The position numbers were made by a program, and so were the translations under genes. A DNA stretch of 64,000 nucleotides, taken from the NCBI GenBank assembly GCA_963752855.1, contig CAVVZX010000042.1, positions 1 to 64,000 on the forward strand, read 5' to 3'. Each line of letters opens with the position of its first letter. Position 1 is the first letter of the stretch. Positions 1 through 8,166 of this stretch are shown one piece after another. The notes under the pieces are model-generated. The model did no database searches and had not been told where the DNA came from. It worked only from the letters and a program-made list of their open reading frames with translations. Source of the stretch: DATJPW01 sp963752855 (GTDB lineage: Bacteria > Desulfobacterota > Desulfomonilia > Desulfomonilales > Desulfomonilaceae).

Positions 1-229
1 TGCGCTACTTGGCAAAAGGCCCTCGCAAAGCAAGCGCGGATTTCGCTATTTGCCCCTGCTTGCACATGTGTTTCGTTCAGTCTCGACGAGTCTTAACTTA
101 TTGTTTTAGCAACGTTCTCTGTTCGCAAACACATTTTTCCCTTGACAAGGGAGTCGCCTCATCGCTATTGTCACGTTAACCCCATGTAGGGCTATGCCCG
201 CCCAGAGTAAGAGTCGCATTAAAAAAGGG

Positions 230-257
230 TTGACAACGGGGTTTTTTTCTGTAATAA
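230..257 (+). promoter_or_regulatory. Candidate sigma-70 promoter for first Cys-rich gene
   Basis: A perfect TTGACA at 230-235 is followed after 16 bases by TAATAA at 252-257, about 100 bases before the start at 355. The -35 box is exact and the -10 box is only partly consistent with consensus. The equivalent position before the paralogous gene also carries an exact TTGACA, which supports the call. Confidence 0.5.
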
Positions 258-354
258 AGCATAAACGCATCCAGAGTATTTTTTTTTTGGAGAGAATCCA
301 AAATCTGGCATTTAGGCTTCCTTGAATAAGGATTGATGAAAGGAGGATGAGGGT

Positions 355-821
355 ATGGTTAAGAGGACACTTGCCGTTCTCGGAATTCTGGCAATGACAT
401 TGGCCGCGGGGACGTCCTTTGGGTTCTGGAACTCATGGGATTGTTGCGGCGGTCCAGCCGATTGCAAGCCGTTGTATCTGCCTGTTGATTGCCCCACCCC
501 GCCGGTCAAAACAATAGTTAAGACCTGGGCGATAAAGATCGAAGGCCCCTGCCCCGCCCCCGGCGCCATGTGCGGTCCGGTGTGCGGTAGAGAGAGAGGA
601 CCCGGTCTTTGCGAACTGATTACTGCCATAGCTAGTCCGTGTTGGATTGGCTGTTTGGTGGCTGTGACGGTGTTTACGGCTGCTTCAGCGGACTCGGTGG
701 CTGCGGCGCGGACGGCCCGTGCGGCCCGTGCTATGGTCCGCTTGGCTGTGCGCTGGCCGGCTTGCCGACAGTTCTCGGCACGCCCTTAGGGGCAGTCGGT
801 GTCTTCGGGACCTGGTGGTAA
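355..821 (+). CDS. Cys/Gly/Pro-rich exported protein, copy 1 (frame break near 640)
   Basis: I do not recognise a named family. The product begins with a signal peptide (MVKR, then a hydrophobic run to about residue 23), followed by a small, cysteine-, glycine- and proline-rich mature region. The start at 355 follows an excellent AAAGGAGG at 339-346. The initial frame continues to 789 but turns into low-complexity Ala/Arg sequence after about 640. Another frame, open from 636 to 821, continues the Cys/Gly-rich style (GGCDGVYGCFSGLGGCG) and aligns with the paralogue at 1091: AIASP-LDW here against LVASPLFAG there. I therefore infer a single-base frame break near 640 and a true end at 821. It has its own promoter and terminator, so it is probably monocistronic. 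The role could be a cell-surface or periplasmic structural protein; function is unknown. Confidence 0.6.
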
Positions 822-876
822 ATCGTCCCCCAGGAACTGGCACGCCTAGAGCCGAATCATGATCTAGTTTCTACCT

Positions 877-907
877 AAAGGACCGGGCAGTCAGTCCGGT
901 CCTTTTT
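877..907 (+). terminator. Rho-independent terminator after copy 1
   Basis: A perfect 10-bp stem (877-886 pairs with 896-905) has a 9-base loop and ends in a run of T (903-907). It lies 56 bases after the inferred stop at 821 on the plus strand. Confidence 0.9.
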
Positions 908-974
908 GATTCGACGCCGAGATTGCAGATGGTTGTACGGCGTTCGTAAAGGGATGACGCGAACTAAAAAGTGC

Positions 975-1003
975 TTGACAAGCAGCTGTATTTCAGCTAA
1001 ATA
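975..1003 (+). promoter_or_regulatory. Candidate sigma-70 promoter for second Cys-rich gene
   Basis: TTGACA at 975-980 is followed after 17 bases by TAAATA at 998-1003, 88 bases before the start at 1091. The arrangement mirrors the one before the gene at 355. Confidence 0.5.
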
Positions 1004-1090
1004 CGAATAAAGCGACATCTCTGTTTAAAAAGTATATTCGATTATTTCCGGTTTAAACTGGAAGGTCTTTAATGAAAGGAGGATGAGGGT

Positions 1091-1483
1091 ATGGTCAAGA
1101 AATCCACCGTAATTTTTACAATCCTTGCGATGCTGGCATTTGGCGCTTGCACGTGTTGGGGTTACACGGTCAGCCAGTGGCCGGTGCCCGGTATACCGAA
1201 CACCGTTTTCTGCCCTGGCCCCCCTTGCCTGGTGACCCCGGAAGACTGCACGCTTAGAGGCCCTGTGGCTCCGTCCTGTGAGTGCCCGTTGATTCCCGGA
1301 GCAATTCATGCCAGCCTGAGCTTGCCTTATAGGGCTATAGCTCTGGTGGCGTCGCCCCTTTTTGCGGGTCAGTTCTGTCCTAGCGAGGGTTGCTGCAGTG
1401 TGGACCTAGGCGCTCCCGCATATGTGACCGCCGCTGTGCCGTGCACGCCTGTTAATGTTTACGTGCCCCCCAGGGGTTGGTAA
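1091..1483 (+). CDS. Cys/Pro-rich exported protein, copy 2
   Basis: This 130-residue protein is a paralogue of the product at 355. It has an N-terminal signal peptide (MVKKS then a hydrophobic stretch to about residue 24) and a mature part with about ten cysteines spaced among prolines (FCPGPPC, SCECP, GCCSVD). The start is fixed by the same block found before copy 1: 24 identical bases at 1072-1095 and 336-359, covering AAAGGAGG, the spacer, ATG and the second codon. This copy is intact, so it serves as the template for the broken frame in copy 1. It has its own promoter and terminator. No enzyme motif is visible; many disulphide bonds in an extracytoplasmic structural or matrix protein would fit. 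Function is unknown. Confidence 0.65.
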   Translation: MVKKSTVIFTILAMLAFGACTCWGYTVSQWPVPGIPNTVFCPGPPCLVTPEDCTLRGPVAPSCECPLIPGAIHASLSLPYRAIALVASPLFAGQFCPSEGCCSVDLGAPAYVTAAVPCTPVNVYVPPRGW

Positions 1484-1506
1484 CCGTAGCACGCAATTTC
1501 GCAGAA

Positions 1507-1536
1507 GAGGCCGGGCATCTATTCCCGGCCTTTTTT
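1507..1536 (+). terminator. Rho-independent terminator after copy 2
   Basis: A perfect 7-bp GC stem (1509-1515 with 1524-1530) has an 8-base loop and is followed by six T (1531-1536). It sits 25 bases after the stop codon at 1483. Confidence 0.9.
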
Positions 1537-2057
1537 GCCTCTACACAACCACCATACATCTACCGATCGCTTATACCGGCGTCCGCGGGCGTCGGCACGT
1601 GCGCGTTCCGTTCCCACAGAAACACCCCCAGTTTCACCTGGGAATTGTCGCTGCGGCCTTTACTAGGGGAAGGCCGGGCCCCCTCCACATGCGGCGCCAT
1701 GAGCCTTCTAATCGAACTCCTAGCAATGAGAGAGATCCCAATGAGTCTTCCGCATAGGGATTCCACCGACTCGTTCGATAGCTTTACACAATGACCCTGT
1801 CCGACCTGGCGCTGATGGTGCCCTTGGCAAGTCCCATCGTGTTTCGTATCCAAACGGTTTCGGCCGGGACGGAGGGAGCGGCAGCTTCCGGGGATGTTGT
1901 CTTATCGACCGCGCGATCGATAATCTCCAAAGGTCGCAGGCGCCATTGTTGAGAGGCTGGCCAACCATGCGGATCCGCTTTGCCTTGAGATAATGAAACA
2001 GCACGCCAGAACAATTGAGGCGGCCGCATCCTGTACGACAAATTGTAGACCTATCCT

Positions 2058-2161
2058 CCGCGGCAGAATCAGCTCAAAAGGGAGGAATTAAACCTACGCG
2101 TTACGCGTGGCGTACACAGGGACGGGACACTCATCCGCGGACTTTTGAGGTGGCTGATTCT
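2058..2161. repeat. Imperfect long inverted repeat in a 700-base gene-free stretch
   Basis: The stretch 1537-2247 holds no convincing gene. Its right part has CCGCGG at 2058-2063 and again at 2135-2140. AGAATCAG...CTCAAAAG at 2065-2080 is matched in reverse by CTTTTGAG...CTGATTCT at 2142-2161. The inner part carries GCGTTACGCGTGGCGTAC-like sequence (about 2097-2114). It may be a remnant of a small palindromic mobile element; no transposase is nearby. Confidence 0.45.
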
Positions 2162-2247
2162 AATTATCTTTTGAACTGACTAATATTTGGGCGGGTGACA
2201 CGGTATTTCAAGCAATCCAAATCGGGTCGCGATTGTCTCACCTGACG

Positions 2248-3453
2248 TCATCCAATTGACGTTGGATCACGTGGACGTTCCAGGACTGCAAATTGAGCGC
2301 GGGACTCCTGTGTCCCATTAAAAAATAGCCACGTGCAAACCCCCGCTGTTAGGAGCATTAGCAGACCGCCTAGCAGAAACATAAAGGACAAGCCCTGAAT
2401 CTTCGCGATAGCCCCCCATATCACCACCGAGGCATTTATCCCGACTCCGAACGAACCCGTAAATAGGGCCACGACTACGGCCCTATTTTCAGCGTTGGAC
2501 CGGTCGACCATCTTGGCCATCATCGCTGGGTAAGAAAGCCCCTGAATGATTCCGAAAAGCGCGCCCAAAAGCATTGATTGAGTTATTGAATCCATTTGTG
2601 AAGTGGACACGAGCAAGAGGCTAAATCCTATTAAGCAGGCGAATATGAGTTTGCCGCGATCAACACGGTCCGCAAGACTGCCCAGTGTGATCCGCACCAA
2701 AAGGAGGCTCGCTCCATAGCACACAAAAAATATCCCGGCGCGGAACCCGAGATTCTTGGCATACAGCGGAATAAAGGTGTTCATAGCAGCGAAACCGGAT
2801 CCAAAAATTCCCGCCATAATCATCATTGAGAGATGGCCATCCTGAAAAGCCGTTGGGAAAAAGCCCCTGATTCGACCGCGACTGCTCGTTCGGTCAGCTT
2901 CCCTCATTGTGAGGGCGGCAAGAAAGCCGATGAGGCCAAATCCCACAAGCAGGAGAAAATAGGCATCGGTCCCCCAGGACAACAACACCCTTTCTCCAAG
3001 GAATGGCCCAATGGCTACTGCTATTGATCCGGAAACTCCAAACAGACCTATACCTTGGGCCCTTTCCTCCGGTCGGAGCAAGTCCACAATGGCCGTGGCG
3101 CAGCCATTGAAACACGCTGAAAACGCGATACCCTGCACCAACCGCACGAAAATCATAAAGGGAGAATACGAGTTAAAGAGCAAAAAACCCGCATTTGTAA
3201 GACCAATCACCAAAATCCCGCCGACAATGAAGACCTTTCGACCATGTTTGTCAATCAGGGGGGCCAGTATGGGGAGCGAACCCAAAGAGGTGATGCCAAT
3301 AGATCCCATAACCAGACCTACATCCACATTGTCGGCCCCCAAATCTACGAGGACTATTGGTAGAAAGCTCCAGGTAGCGACAATAAGAAAGAGGAAGAGA
3401 TTTATGGCCGCGATCAACAAAAATTGCACATTAAATAAAATTGCCGGCATCAC
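2248..3453 (-). CDS. Major facilitator superfamily (MFS) transporter
   Basis: This 401-residue integral membrane protein has about twelve hydrophobic segments in two halves, the usual length and layout for an MFS permease. The loop between helices 2 and 3 (PLIDKHGRKVF) and its repeat in the second half (SLADRVDRGKLIF) correspond to MFS motif A. The substrate cannot be read from sequence; the nearest relatives by style are drug/sugar efflux-type carriers of about 400 residues. It is isolated on the minus strand with about 280 bases before the next gene and no partner in the same operon. Assignment to MFS is firm; substrate and direction are unknown. Confidence 0.85.
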   Translation of the reverse strand: MMPAILFNVQFLLIAAINLFLFLIVATWSFLPIVLVDLGADNVDVGLVMGSIGITSLGSLPILAPLIDKHGRKVFIVGGILVIGLTNAGFLLFNSYSPFMIFVRLVQGIAFSACFNGCATAIVDLLRPEERAQGIGLFGVSGSIAVAIGPFLGERVLLSWGTDAYFLLLVGFGLIGFLAALTMREADRTSSRGRIRGFFPTAFQDGHLSMMIMAGIFGSGFAAMNTFIPLYAKNLGFRAGIFFVCYGASLLLVRITLGSLADRVDRGKLIFACLIGFSLLLVSTSQMDSITQSMLLGALFGIIQGLSYPAMMAKMVDRSNAENRAVVVALFTGSFGVGINASVVIWGAIAKIQGLSFMFLLGGLLMLLTAGVCTWLFFNGTQESRAQFAVLERPRDPTSIG

Positions 3454-3732
3454 AAATAGCTTCTATACGGCCACCCCGGCGCGATTTGCCGACGACGGCC
3501 GGTCTGATTTTCGATTCTGATTTCTCATAACCACATCCTACAAGAACCGACGAATTCGGCGCGTTGGAACGCCCGCTCCCTAGGGCAGATTTTCCAAAAC
3601 GCGCCGGAATTCTCAAATACCTTTTCCGGAGATCCTCTTACCGCTCCCATTAATTGTATCCTGTTCGCGGCTTTTAGTTCCACACTAATTCAGCGCAAAC
3701 AGTTTCTCACAAAACGGTTCAAGTAAGGATCA

Positions 3733-4056
3733 CTAATCTCCCTCTCTTTGAGGAGACGTCTCCCAGGCCTTTTCGCCTCCTTTTTTGTCCCTCCAGATAA
3801 ATCGCCGCGGGGTTTTGCTACCGTGCTCCACCGTCCCAGGGTAAGGCTCCACTGGAGCCGCGGGGGGGCCGGTAATTGAGGGGCTGGATGCTTGCTCGCC
3901 TTCCTCCGATCCCTTGGTACGATCGTTGGTAATATCCTCTTCCCGGATTTTGGGCTCTCTCAAGGACTCTTTTCTTTGAGGTAACGTGCTGGAGCATCCG
4001 CAAACCCAAATGCAAACAGCTATAAGAATTCCGATTCGAATTAAATTCTGACTCAT
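3733..4056 (-). CDS. Small predicted lipoprotein, hypothetical
   Basis: The chosen start (ATG at 4056) gives a 107-residue protein beginning MSQNLIRIGILIAVCIWVCGC. This is a typical lipoprotein signal with Cys as the +1 residue after V-C-G. The remainder is hydrophilic, rich in Pro, Glu, Lys and Gly, and looks disordered. The frame is open a further 15 codons upstream to 4101, but that start would bury the signal peptide. No family is recognised. It lies 157 bases downstream of the CAP-domain gene on the same strand, so the two could be co-transcribed. Confidence 0.6.
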   Translation of the reverse strand: MSQNLIRIGILIAVCIWVCGCSSTLPQRKESLREPKIREEDITNDRTKGSEEGEQASSPSITGPPAAPVEPYPGTVEHGSKTPRRFIWRDKKGGEKAWETSPQREGD

Positions 4057-4213
4057 CGGAAGCCCCTTGTCTCCATAAATCTTATCCAAGCATTGTCCCA
4101 TTCGTCAACCTGTGACTCAATGTGATTCCTCGGCAGCCGTTGCCTTCGGTTGAGATCGTCGGCCGTTAAAAGTGGCCACTTCGCCAAGCGCCACTGGCGC
4201 CATTCCCTAATTG

Positions 4214-4897
4214 TCAGCGCCCGCGAGGAATTCGCCCAATATCGGAGGAGAAAACTTGGGTGGCGTAGGCTATTTTTCCGCCGCACTCCCACACAGCCAC
4301 TCCGAGATAATTAAATTTTGGATTAAGGATATTCTTCCTGTGACCGGGGCTTTTCATCCACCCCTTTACTATGAAATCAGCCCATTGTTCCGGGTCCTTG
4401 CCGCTTGTGCTGTACGCCACATTCTCTCCAGCGGATCGAACTCCCACTGCCTGCATCCGGTCCGATAACTTCCTCCAACCTTCCGGAAACAGCTTCGATT
4501 CGTGAGATAAGATTCCAATGCCGCACATGTGCTCATTCTGCTTCCGGGCGAGAAAAGCGAGAGCCGGGCTGATCTTCAAAGGCTGTAGTGTTGCTTTCTC
4601 CCTATGCTTGTTAGTGAAGCGTACTATATTACTTTCCATCAGCCGAATGTGTTCCTCATTTAAAGATCCTTCTTTCTGCACCGGTTTGTTCGGAGGCCCT
4701 GCTCTCTTTTCCGCCGCAAAAAGATCGTTCTCAACAAAAACTACGCAAATCACAATTATGAGCGCAATCCATGCTGTTTCTCGCCAGGAGCCCAAAAGGT
4801 CGCCAGATTCGTCCGCAATTCGCTGCTCCGCACGGTAATCCGGCACGTGCCCGCGATACTTCCGTTTGCGCTTCGTTTCGATGGCCACAGATTGCAA
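4214..4897 (-). CDS. CAP/SCP-domain (cysteine-rich secretory protein family) protein
   Basis: The protein has 227 residues. A basic N-terminus is followed by one hydrophobic helix (about residues 42-55, AWIALIIVICVVF), which acts as a signal anchor or signal peptide. The C-terminal 130 residues carry the CAP fold signature: an early helix with NKHREKATLQPLKISPALAF, then NEHMCGIGILSHES, GENVAYS, and the C-terminal GWMKSPGHRKNILNPKFNYLGVAV. The conserved His, Glu and second His of the CAP cavity are visible in those motifs. Bacterial CAP proteins are secreted or surface proteins of mostly unknown function. The family call is strong; the biological role is open. Confidence 0.85.
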   Translation of the reverse strand: MQSVAIETKRKRKYRGHVPDYRAEQRIADESGDLLGSWRETAWIALIIVICVVFVENDLFAAEKRAGPPNKPVQKEGSLNEEHIRLMESNIVRFTNKHREKATLQPLKISPALAFLARKQNEHMCGIGILSHESKLFPEGWRKLSDRMQAVGVRSAGENVAYSTSGKDPEQWADFIVKGWMKSPGHRKNILNPKFNYLGVAVWECGGKIAYATQVFSSDIGRIPRGR

Positions 4898-5022
4898 AAC
4901 TTTCCCGGCCCACGGGCAGCCCCAACTATAGTAGTCAAAACATTCCGTTTGCCATGATGCTCACTCAATTCTATACTTGAAACGCTCTAAAGTAGATAGA
5001 GGGAATATTGCCGGCTCAATGT

Positions 5023-6074
5023 ATGAATGATTTCGGTAGACATACGTTCCGCTCGTTGAGCAAGCGCACGTGCTTGGTTGTTGTCAGCCTGCTCATGGGT
5101 TGGGGTCTTGCATTCAATGTCGGACGAAGTGTCAGCCCAGGACAGGGATGGCGCTAAGATTTCCCTTCTGATGGTGACCGGAATGCCCGGTGGGACCTGT
5201 TATCAGGTTGGGCTCGGGAATGGCGTCCCTATGGACTACCAAACTGCGAGCAGCAGGCATAAGGGTGTCTGCTGCGGAGACTGAAGGATCGCGCGAGAAC
5301 ATCGAAGCGATTCGGATTTCAGACGCGGATCTTATTCTCGCGGAAGAATTCTTTTGTTCAATGGCCTTTCGCGGATCGGGGATTTACAGAGCCCAATCGC
5401 TTCCGGAGTTGCGCAGCATTACGACTCTCTGGCCGGACGTGACACATTTGTTAATAAATGCGGATAGGTTAGAATCCGGGACAATTCAGGATCTTCAAGG
5501 ACTTATTCTGGCCACGGGTCCGCCTGATAGCGGCAATAAATACACGACACAGATGTTGCTGAAATCTATGAAGAGCGTTCGACGTCCGGTGAATTTTCGC
5601 TTTATGAGCAACCTGGCGGCAGCGGAGGCATTCAGAAAGGGAACAGTCCAAGCGTTAGATTTGACAGGCGGAGTGCCTATCCCGTTGATTACCACACTTT
5701 GCACTGAACCGCGACAGACTTTGCGGTTCCTGGATATCACCGACAGCCAGTTGGAAGCGTTCCGAGCGAGTGGCTGGGAGCACATGTTTCGTTACGTCGT
5801 TGCCCCGGGAACCTATCCCGGACAAGAACGACCGATAAACACGATGGCGCAAATGAATGTTCTTGCCGTAACATCGACTCTCAATAGCGAGGTGGTCTAT
5901 GATCTAACCAAGACTCTGTATGAAAATCTTGATTATTTAGCTCGGCTTCATCCGGCCTGTAGGGGCATGTCACTGAAGAAAGCGCTGACTGGATTAAACA
6001 CGCCGCTTCACCGGGGAGCTATTCGTTATTATAGGGAGCAAGGTCTGGAGATTCCGGCGCATTTGATAAAATGA
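5023..6074 (+). CDS. TAXI-family TRAP transporter solute-binding protein, two frame breaks
   Basis: TAXI proteins are periplasmic receptors that hand substrates to TRAP membrane subunits. The signal peptide (MNDFGRHTFRSLSKRTCLVVV...) begins at 5023 in frame 1. The hallmark glycine-rich segment (MVTGMPGGTCYQVG) lies in frame 2, and the rest of the domain (LRAAGIRVSAAETEGSRENI onward to HLIK) is in frame 3, ending at 6074. Breaks fall near 5124 (a CCC run) and 5220 (GGGAATGG), each removable by deleting one base. The reconstructed length of about 350 residues is usual for the family. No dctQM-type membrane subunit lies beside it, so its partner would be elsewhere. It is either a pseudogene or, more likely here, an intact gene with two read errors. 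Confidence 0.75.
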
Positions 6075-6180
6075 TTCCGGTTTAAAACAACGTAGAGAGC
6101 TATCTCGCGGGAGGTGGCTCTGACAGACACTTGACTGTTTTTCATGCTAAAATGAACTATAACCTGGAGGAGGTTTTTTC

Positions 6181-7362
6181 ATGAAGGAAGTGGTTATTAT
6201 CGATGCTGTACGTACTCCCGTGGGATCTTTCGGTGGATCATTGAAGGAAATTCCGGCGGTGCAACTCGGCGCTATTGTGGTTAAAGAGCTGATCCGAAGA
6301 ACGGGGATAGACCCGGCCCAGGTGGAAGAACTAATCTTCGGTTGCGTGCTTCAAGCGGCCCAGGGCCAAAACGTTGCGCGCCAAGTATTGATCCATTCCG
6401 GGATCCCTAAGGAAGTTCCGGCCATGACAATAAACAAGGTTTGCGCATCAGGACTCAGGGCCGTTTCTTTGGCGGCACAGATCATCAAAGCCGGTGACGC
6501 GGACACTGTCATTGCCGGTGGCACGGAAAACATGTCCGCCAGCCCTTATGCCTTAACCAGAGCAAGATGGGGCAACCGCATGAATGATGATACTATGGTG
6601 GACCTGATGATACATGATGGCCTGTTGGATATTTTCAATAAGTATCATATGGGTATCACGGCGGAAAACGTGGCCGAACAATGCGGTGTTTCACGAGAGC
6701 AGCAGGATGACTGGAGCCTTATCAGCCAGCAGCGTGCGGCAAAGGCCATTAAGGAGGGAAGATTCAAAGACGAGATCGTGCCTGTGATGATTCCGCAGCG
6801 AAAAGGGGATCCCAAAGTCTTCGACACGGATGAGCATCCTCGCAGCACGACCAAAGAGTTGATCGCCAGTCTTAAGCCTGCATTTAAAAAGGACGGAACC
6901 GTAACCGCGGGGAACGCTTCCGGTATAAATGACTGTGCAGCTGCGATCCTTGTCATGTCTGCTGACAAGGCACGAGAACTAGGAATGAAAGCTTCGTTCA
7001 GAATTCTTTCTTACGCGGCGGCGGGCGTTGACCCCAAGGTCATGGGACTTGGTCCCATTCCTGCGTCGAAAAAAGCGCTTGAGAAGGCAGGTCTGACTGT
7101 CTCGGATATAGACCTGGTAGAGGCCAACGAAGCGTTCGCATCTCAATTCTGCGCTGTAGGAGCTGAACTAGGATTCGACTTGGAAAAGGTAAATGTCAAT
7201 GGCGGCGCTGTCGCTCTTGGGCACCCGATCGGGGCGTCCGGCGCTCGCATTTTGACTACTTTGCTGCACGAGATGCGCAAAAGGGAGAATGCAAAAAAAG
7301 GGCTTGCCACTTTATGCATAGGTGGAGGAATGGGCGCTGCAATTATAGTTGAGAAGATATGA
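6181..7362 (+). CDS. atoB: Acetyl-CoA C-acetyltransferase (thiolase)
   Basis: The 393-residue product is a full-length thiolase II, catalysing acetyl-CoA + acetyl-CoA to acetoacetyl-CoA + CoA, or thiolysis in reverse. The nucleophilic Cys is C88 in NKVCASGLRAV. The active-site His lies in GGAVALGHPIGASGAR and the C-terminal catalytic Cys in LCIGGGMGAA. N-terminal MKEVVIIDAVRTPVGSFGG is typical. A strong GGAGGAGG Shine-Dalgarno lies 7-8 bases before the ATG. It is a single gene between the TAXI receptor and lipB. A role in fatty-acid or aromatic degradation, or in butyrate-type metabolism, is plausible for a syntrophic or sulfate-reducing anaerobe. The symbol is by similarity of class, not proven substrate. 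Confidence 0.9.
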   Translation: MKEVVIIDAVRTPVGSFGGSLKEIPAVQLGAIVVKELIRRTGIDPAQVEELIFGCVLQAAQGQNVARQVLIHSGIPKEVPAMTINKVCASGLRAVSLAAQIIKAGDADTVIAGGTENMSASPYALTRARWGNRMNDDTMVDLMIHDGLLDIFNKYHMGITAENVAEQCGVSREQQDDWSLISQQRAAKAIKEGRFKDEIVPVMIPQRKGDPKVFDTDEHPRSTTKELIASLKPAFKKDGTVTAGNASGINDCAAAILVMSADKARELGMKASFRILSYAAAGVDPKVMGLGPIPASKKALEKAGLTVSDIDLVEANEAFASQFCAVGAELGFDLEKVNVNGGAVALGHPIGASGARILTTLLHEMRKRENAKKGLATLCIGGGMGAAIIVEKI

Positions 7363-7391
7363 CAATGGCAGGAGGCATCCTGCCCGCGTGT

Positions 7392-7419
7392 GTAGGAGCG
7401 CACAGCCGTGCGCCCCTAC
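7392..7419. repeat. Dispersed palindrome, GTAGGRGCGCAC family
   Basis: GTAGGAGCGCAC (7392-7403) faces GTGCGCCCCTAC (7408-7419) across a 4-base loop, with one mismatch. The same arms recur at 27911-27968 and related GTAGGGGC...GCCCCTAC ends occur at 25521-25575. This copy sits in the gap between the thiolase and lipB. Confidence 0.7.
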
Positions 7420-7488
7420 ATAACCGCAAAGGAAAGGATTGGGTCCCAGAGTGTCAGCCTTTTTCACACCCCTTTACCCTGCAAGAGC

Positions 7489-8163
7489 ATGTTGCTATTA
7501 GAACTCGAATCAACCGAGTATCTTCGATTTCTTGAAATCCAGAGAACCATCGTTGACAGGAAAATTGCCCAACGTGGTCCCGACGTGCTGATGCTCCTGG
7601 AACACCCTCCTACAGTTACCTTGGGGACCAGAGTCAAGTCATCGAGCCTGACAATAAGCGAGGAAGAGCTGGCGAAATTCGGGGTCCCGGTTCATTCAGC
7701 GGATCGAGGAGGCGAAGCAACTTATCACGGTCCAGGTCAACTCGTCGGCTATCCCTTGGTGGATTTGAGAGGACTGAGACTTTCGGTCAGAGATTATGTA
7801 TTCAAGCTGGAAGAAACTGTCGTGGTGGCGCTACGGCAGTTTGGATTAAAAGGGTTCCGACAGATCGGCAGGCCGGGCGTATGGACCGGCGCTAGTGATA
7901 AAATAGCGTCAGTAGGCGTGAGAATTCGGCGCCGCATTACTTCTCATGGGTTTAGCCTGAATGTCGATCTCAAAATAGATCCAACTTCGTTCATGGTATG
8001 TTGCGGGACCCCGGGAATTCGCATGGTAAACCTTAATGATCTCTTGTCCGATCCGGTCCCTCCAGCGCTGGTACGGCGAGTGGTGGCGGATTCGTTTGCA
8101 GAAGTTTTCGGAGTCACTCTTGAACGAGCCTCGCTGGATCAGGCGCTGACGGCGAGCGGTTGA
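7489..8163 (+). CDS. lipB: Octanoyltransferase (lipoate biosynthesis)
   Basis: LipB moves the octanoyl group from acyl carrier protein to the lipoyl domains of enzymes such as glycine cleavage H protein and 2-oxo acid dehydrogenases. With the ATG at 7489 the protein has 224 residues, the usual size. Motifs seen: EHPPTVTLGTR, the RGG loop (residues 73-75, DRGGEATYHGPGQLVGYPL), the catalytic Lys in DKIASVGVRIRR (K138), HGFSLNV, and the nucleophilic Cys at C172 in VCCGTPGIRM. An in-frame start at 7408 exists but would add 27 residues that overlap the palindromic repeat, so 7489 is preferred. The stop is 3 bases before the next gene, suggesting an operon. Confidence 0.92.
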   Translation: MLLLELESTEYLRFLEIQRTIVDRKIAQRGPDVLMLLEHPPTVTLGTRVKSSSLTISEEELAKFGVPVHSADRGGEATYHGPGQLVGYPLVDLRGLRLSVRDYVFKLEETVVVALRQFGLKGFRQIGRPGVWTGASDKIASVGVRIRRRITSHGFSLNVDLKIDPTSFMVCCGTPGIRMVNLNDLLSDPVPPALVRRVVADSFAEVFGVTLERASLDQALTASG

Positions 8164-8166
8164 GAA

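Noticed and set aside
3011..3520. Plus-strand frame of 169 residues opposite the MFS gene
   Set aside because: It is the antisense shadow of the MFS transporter with no ribosome site or protein-like composition.
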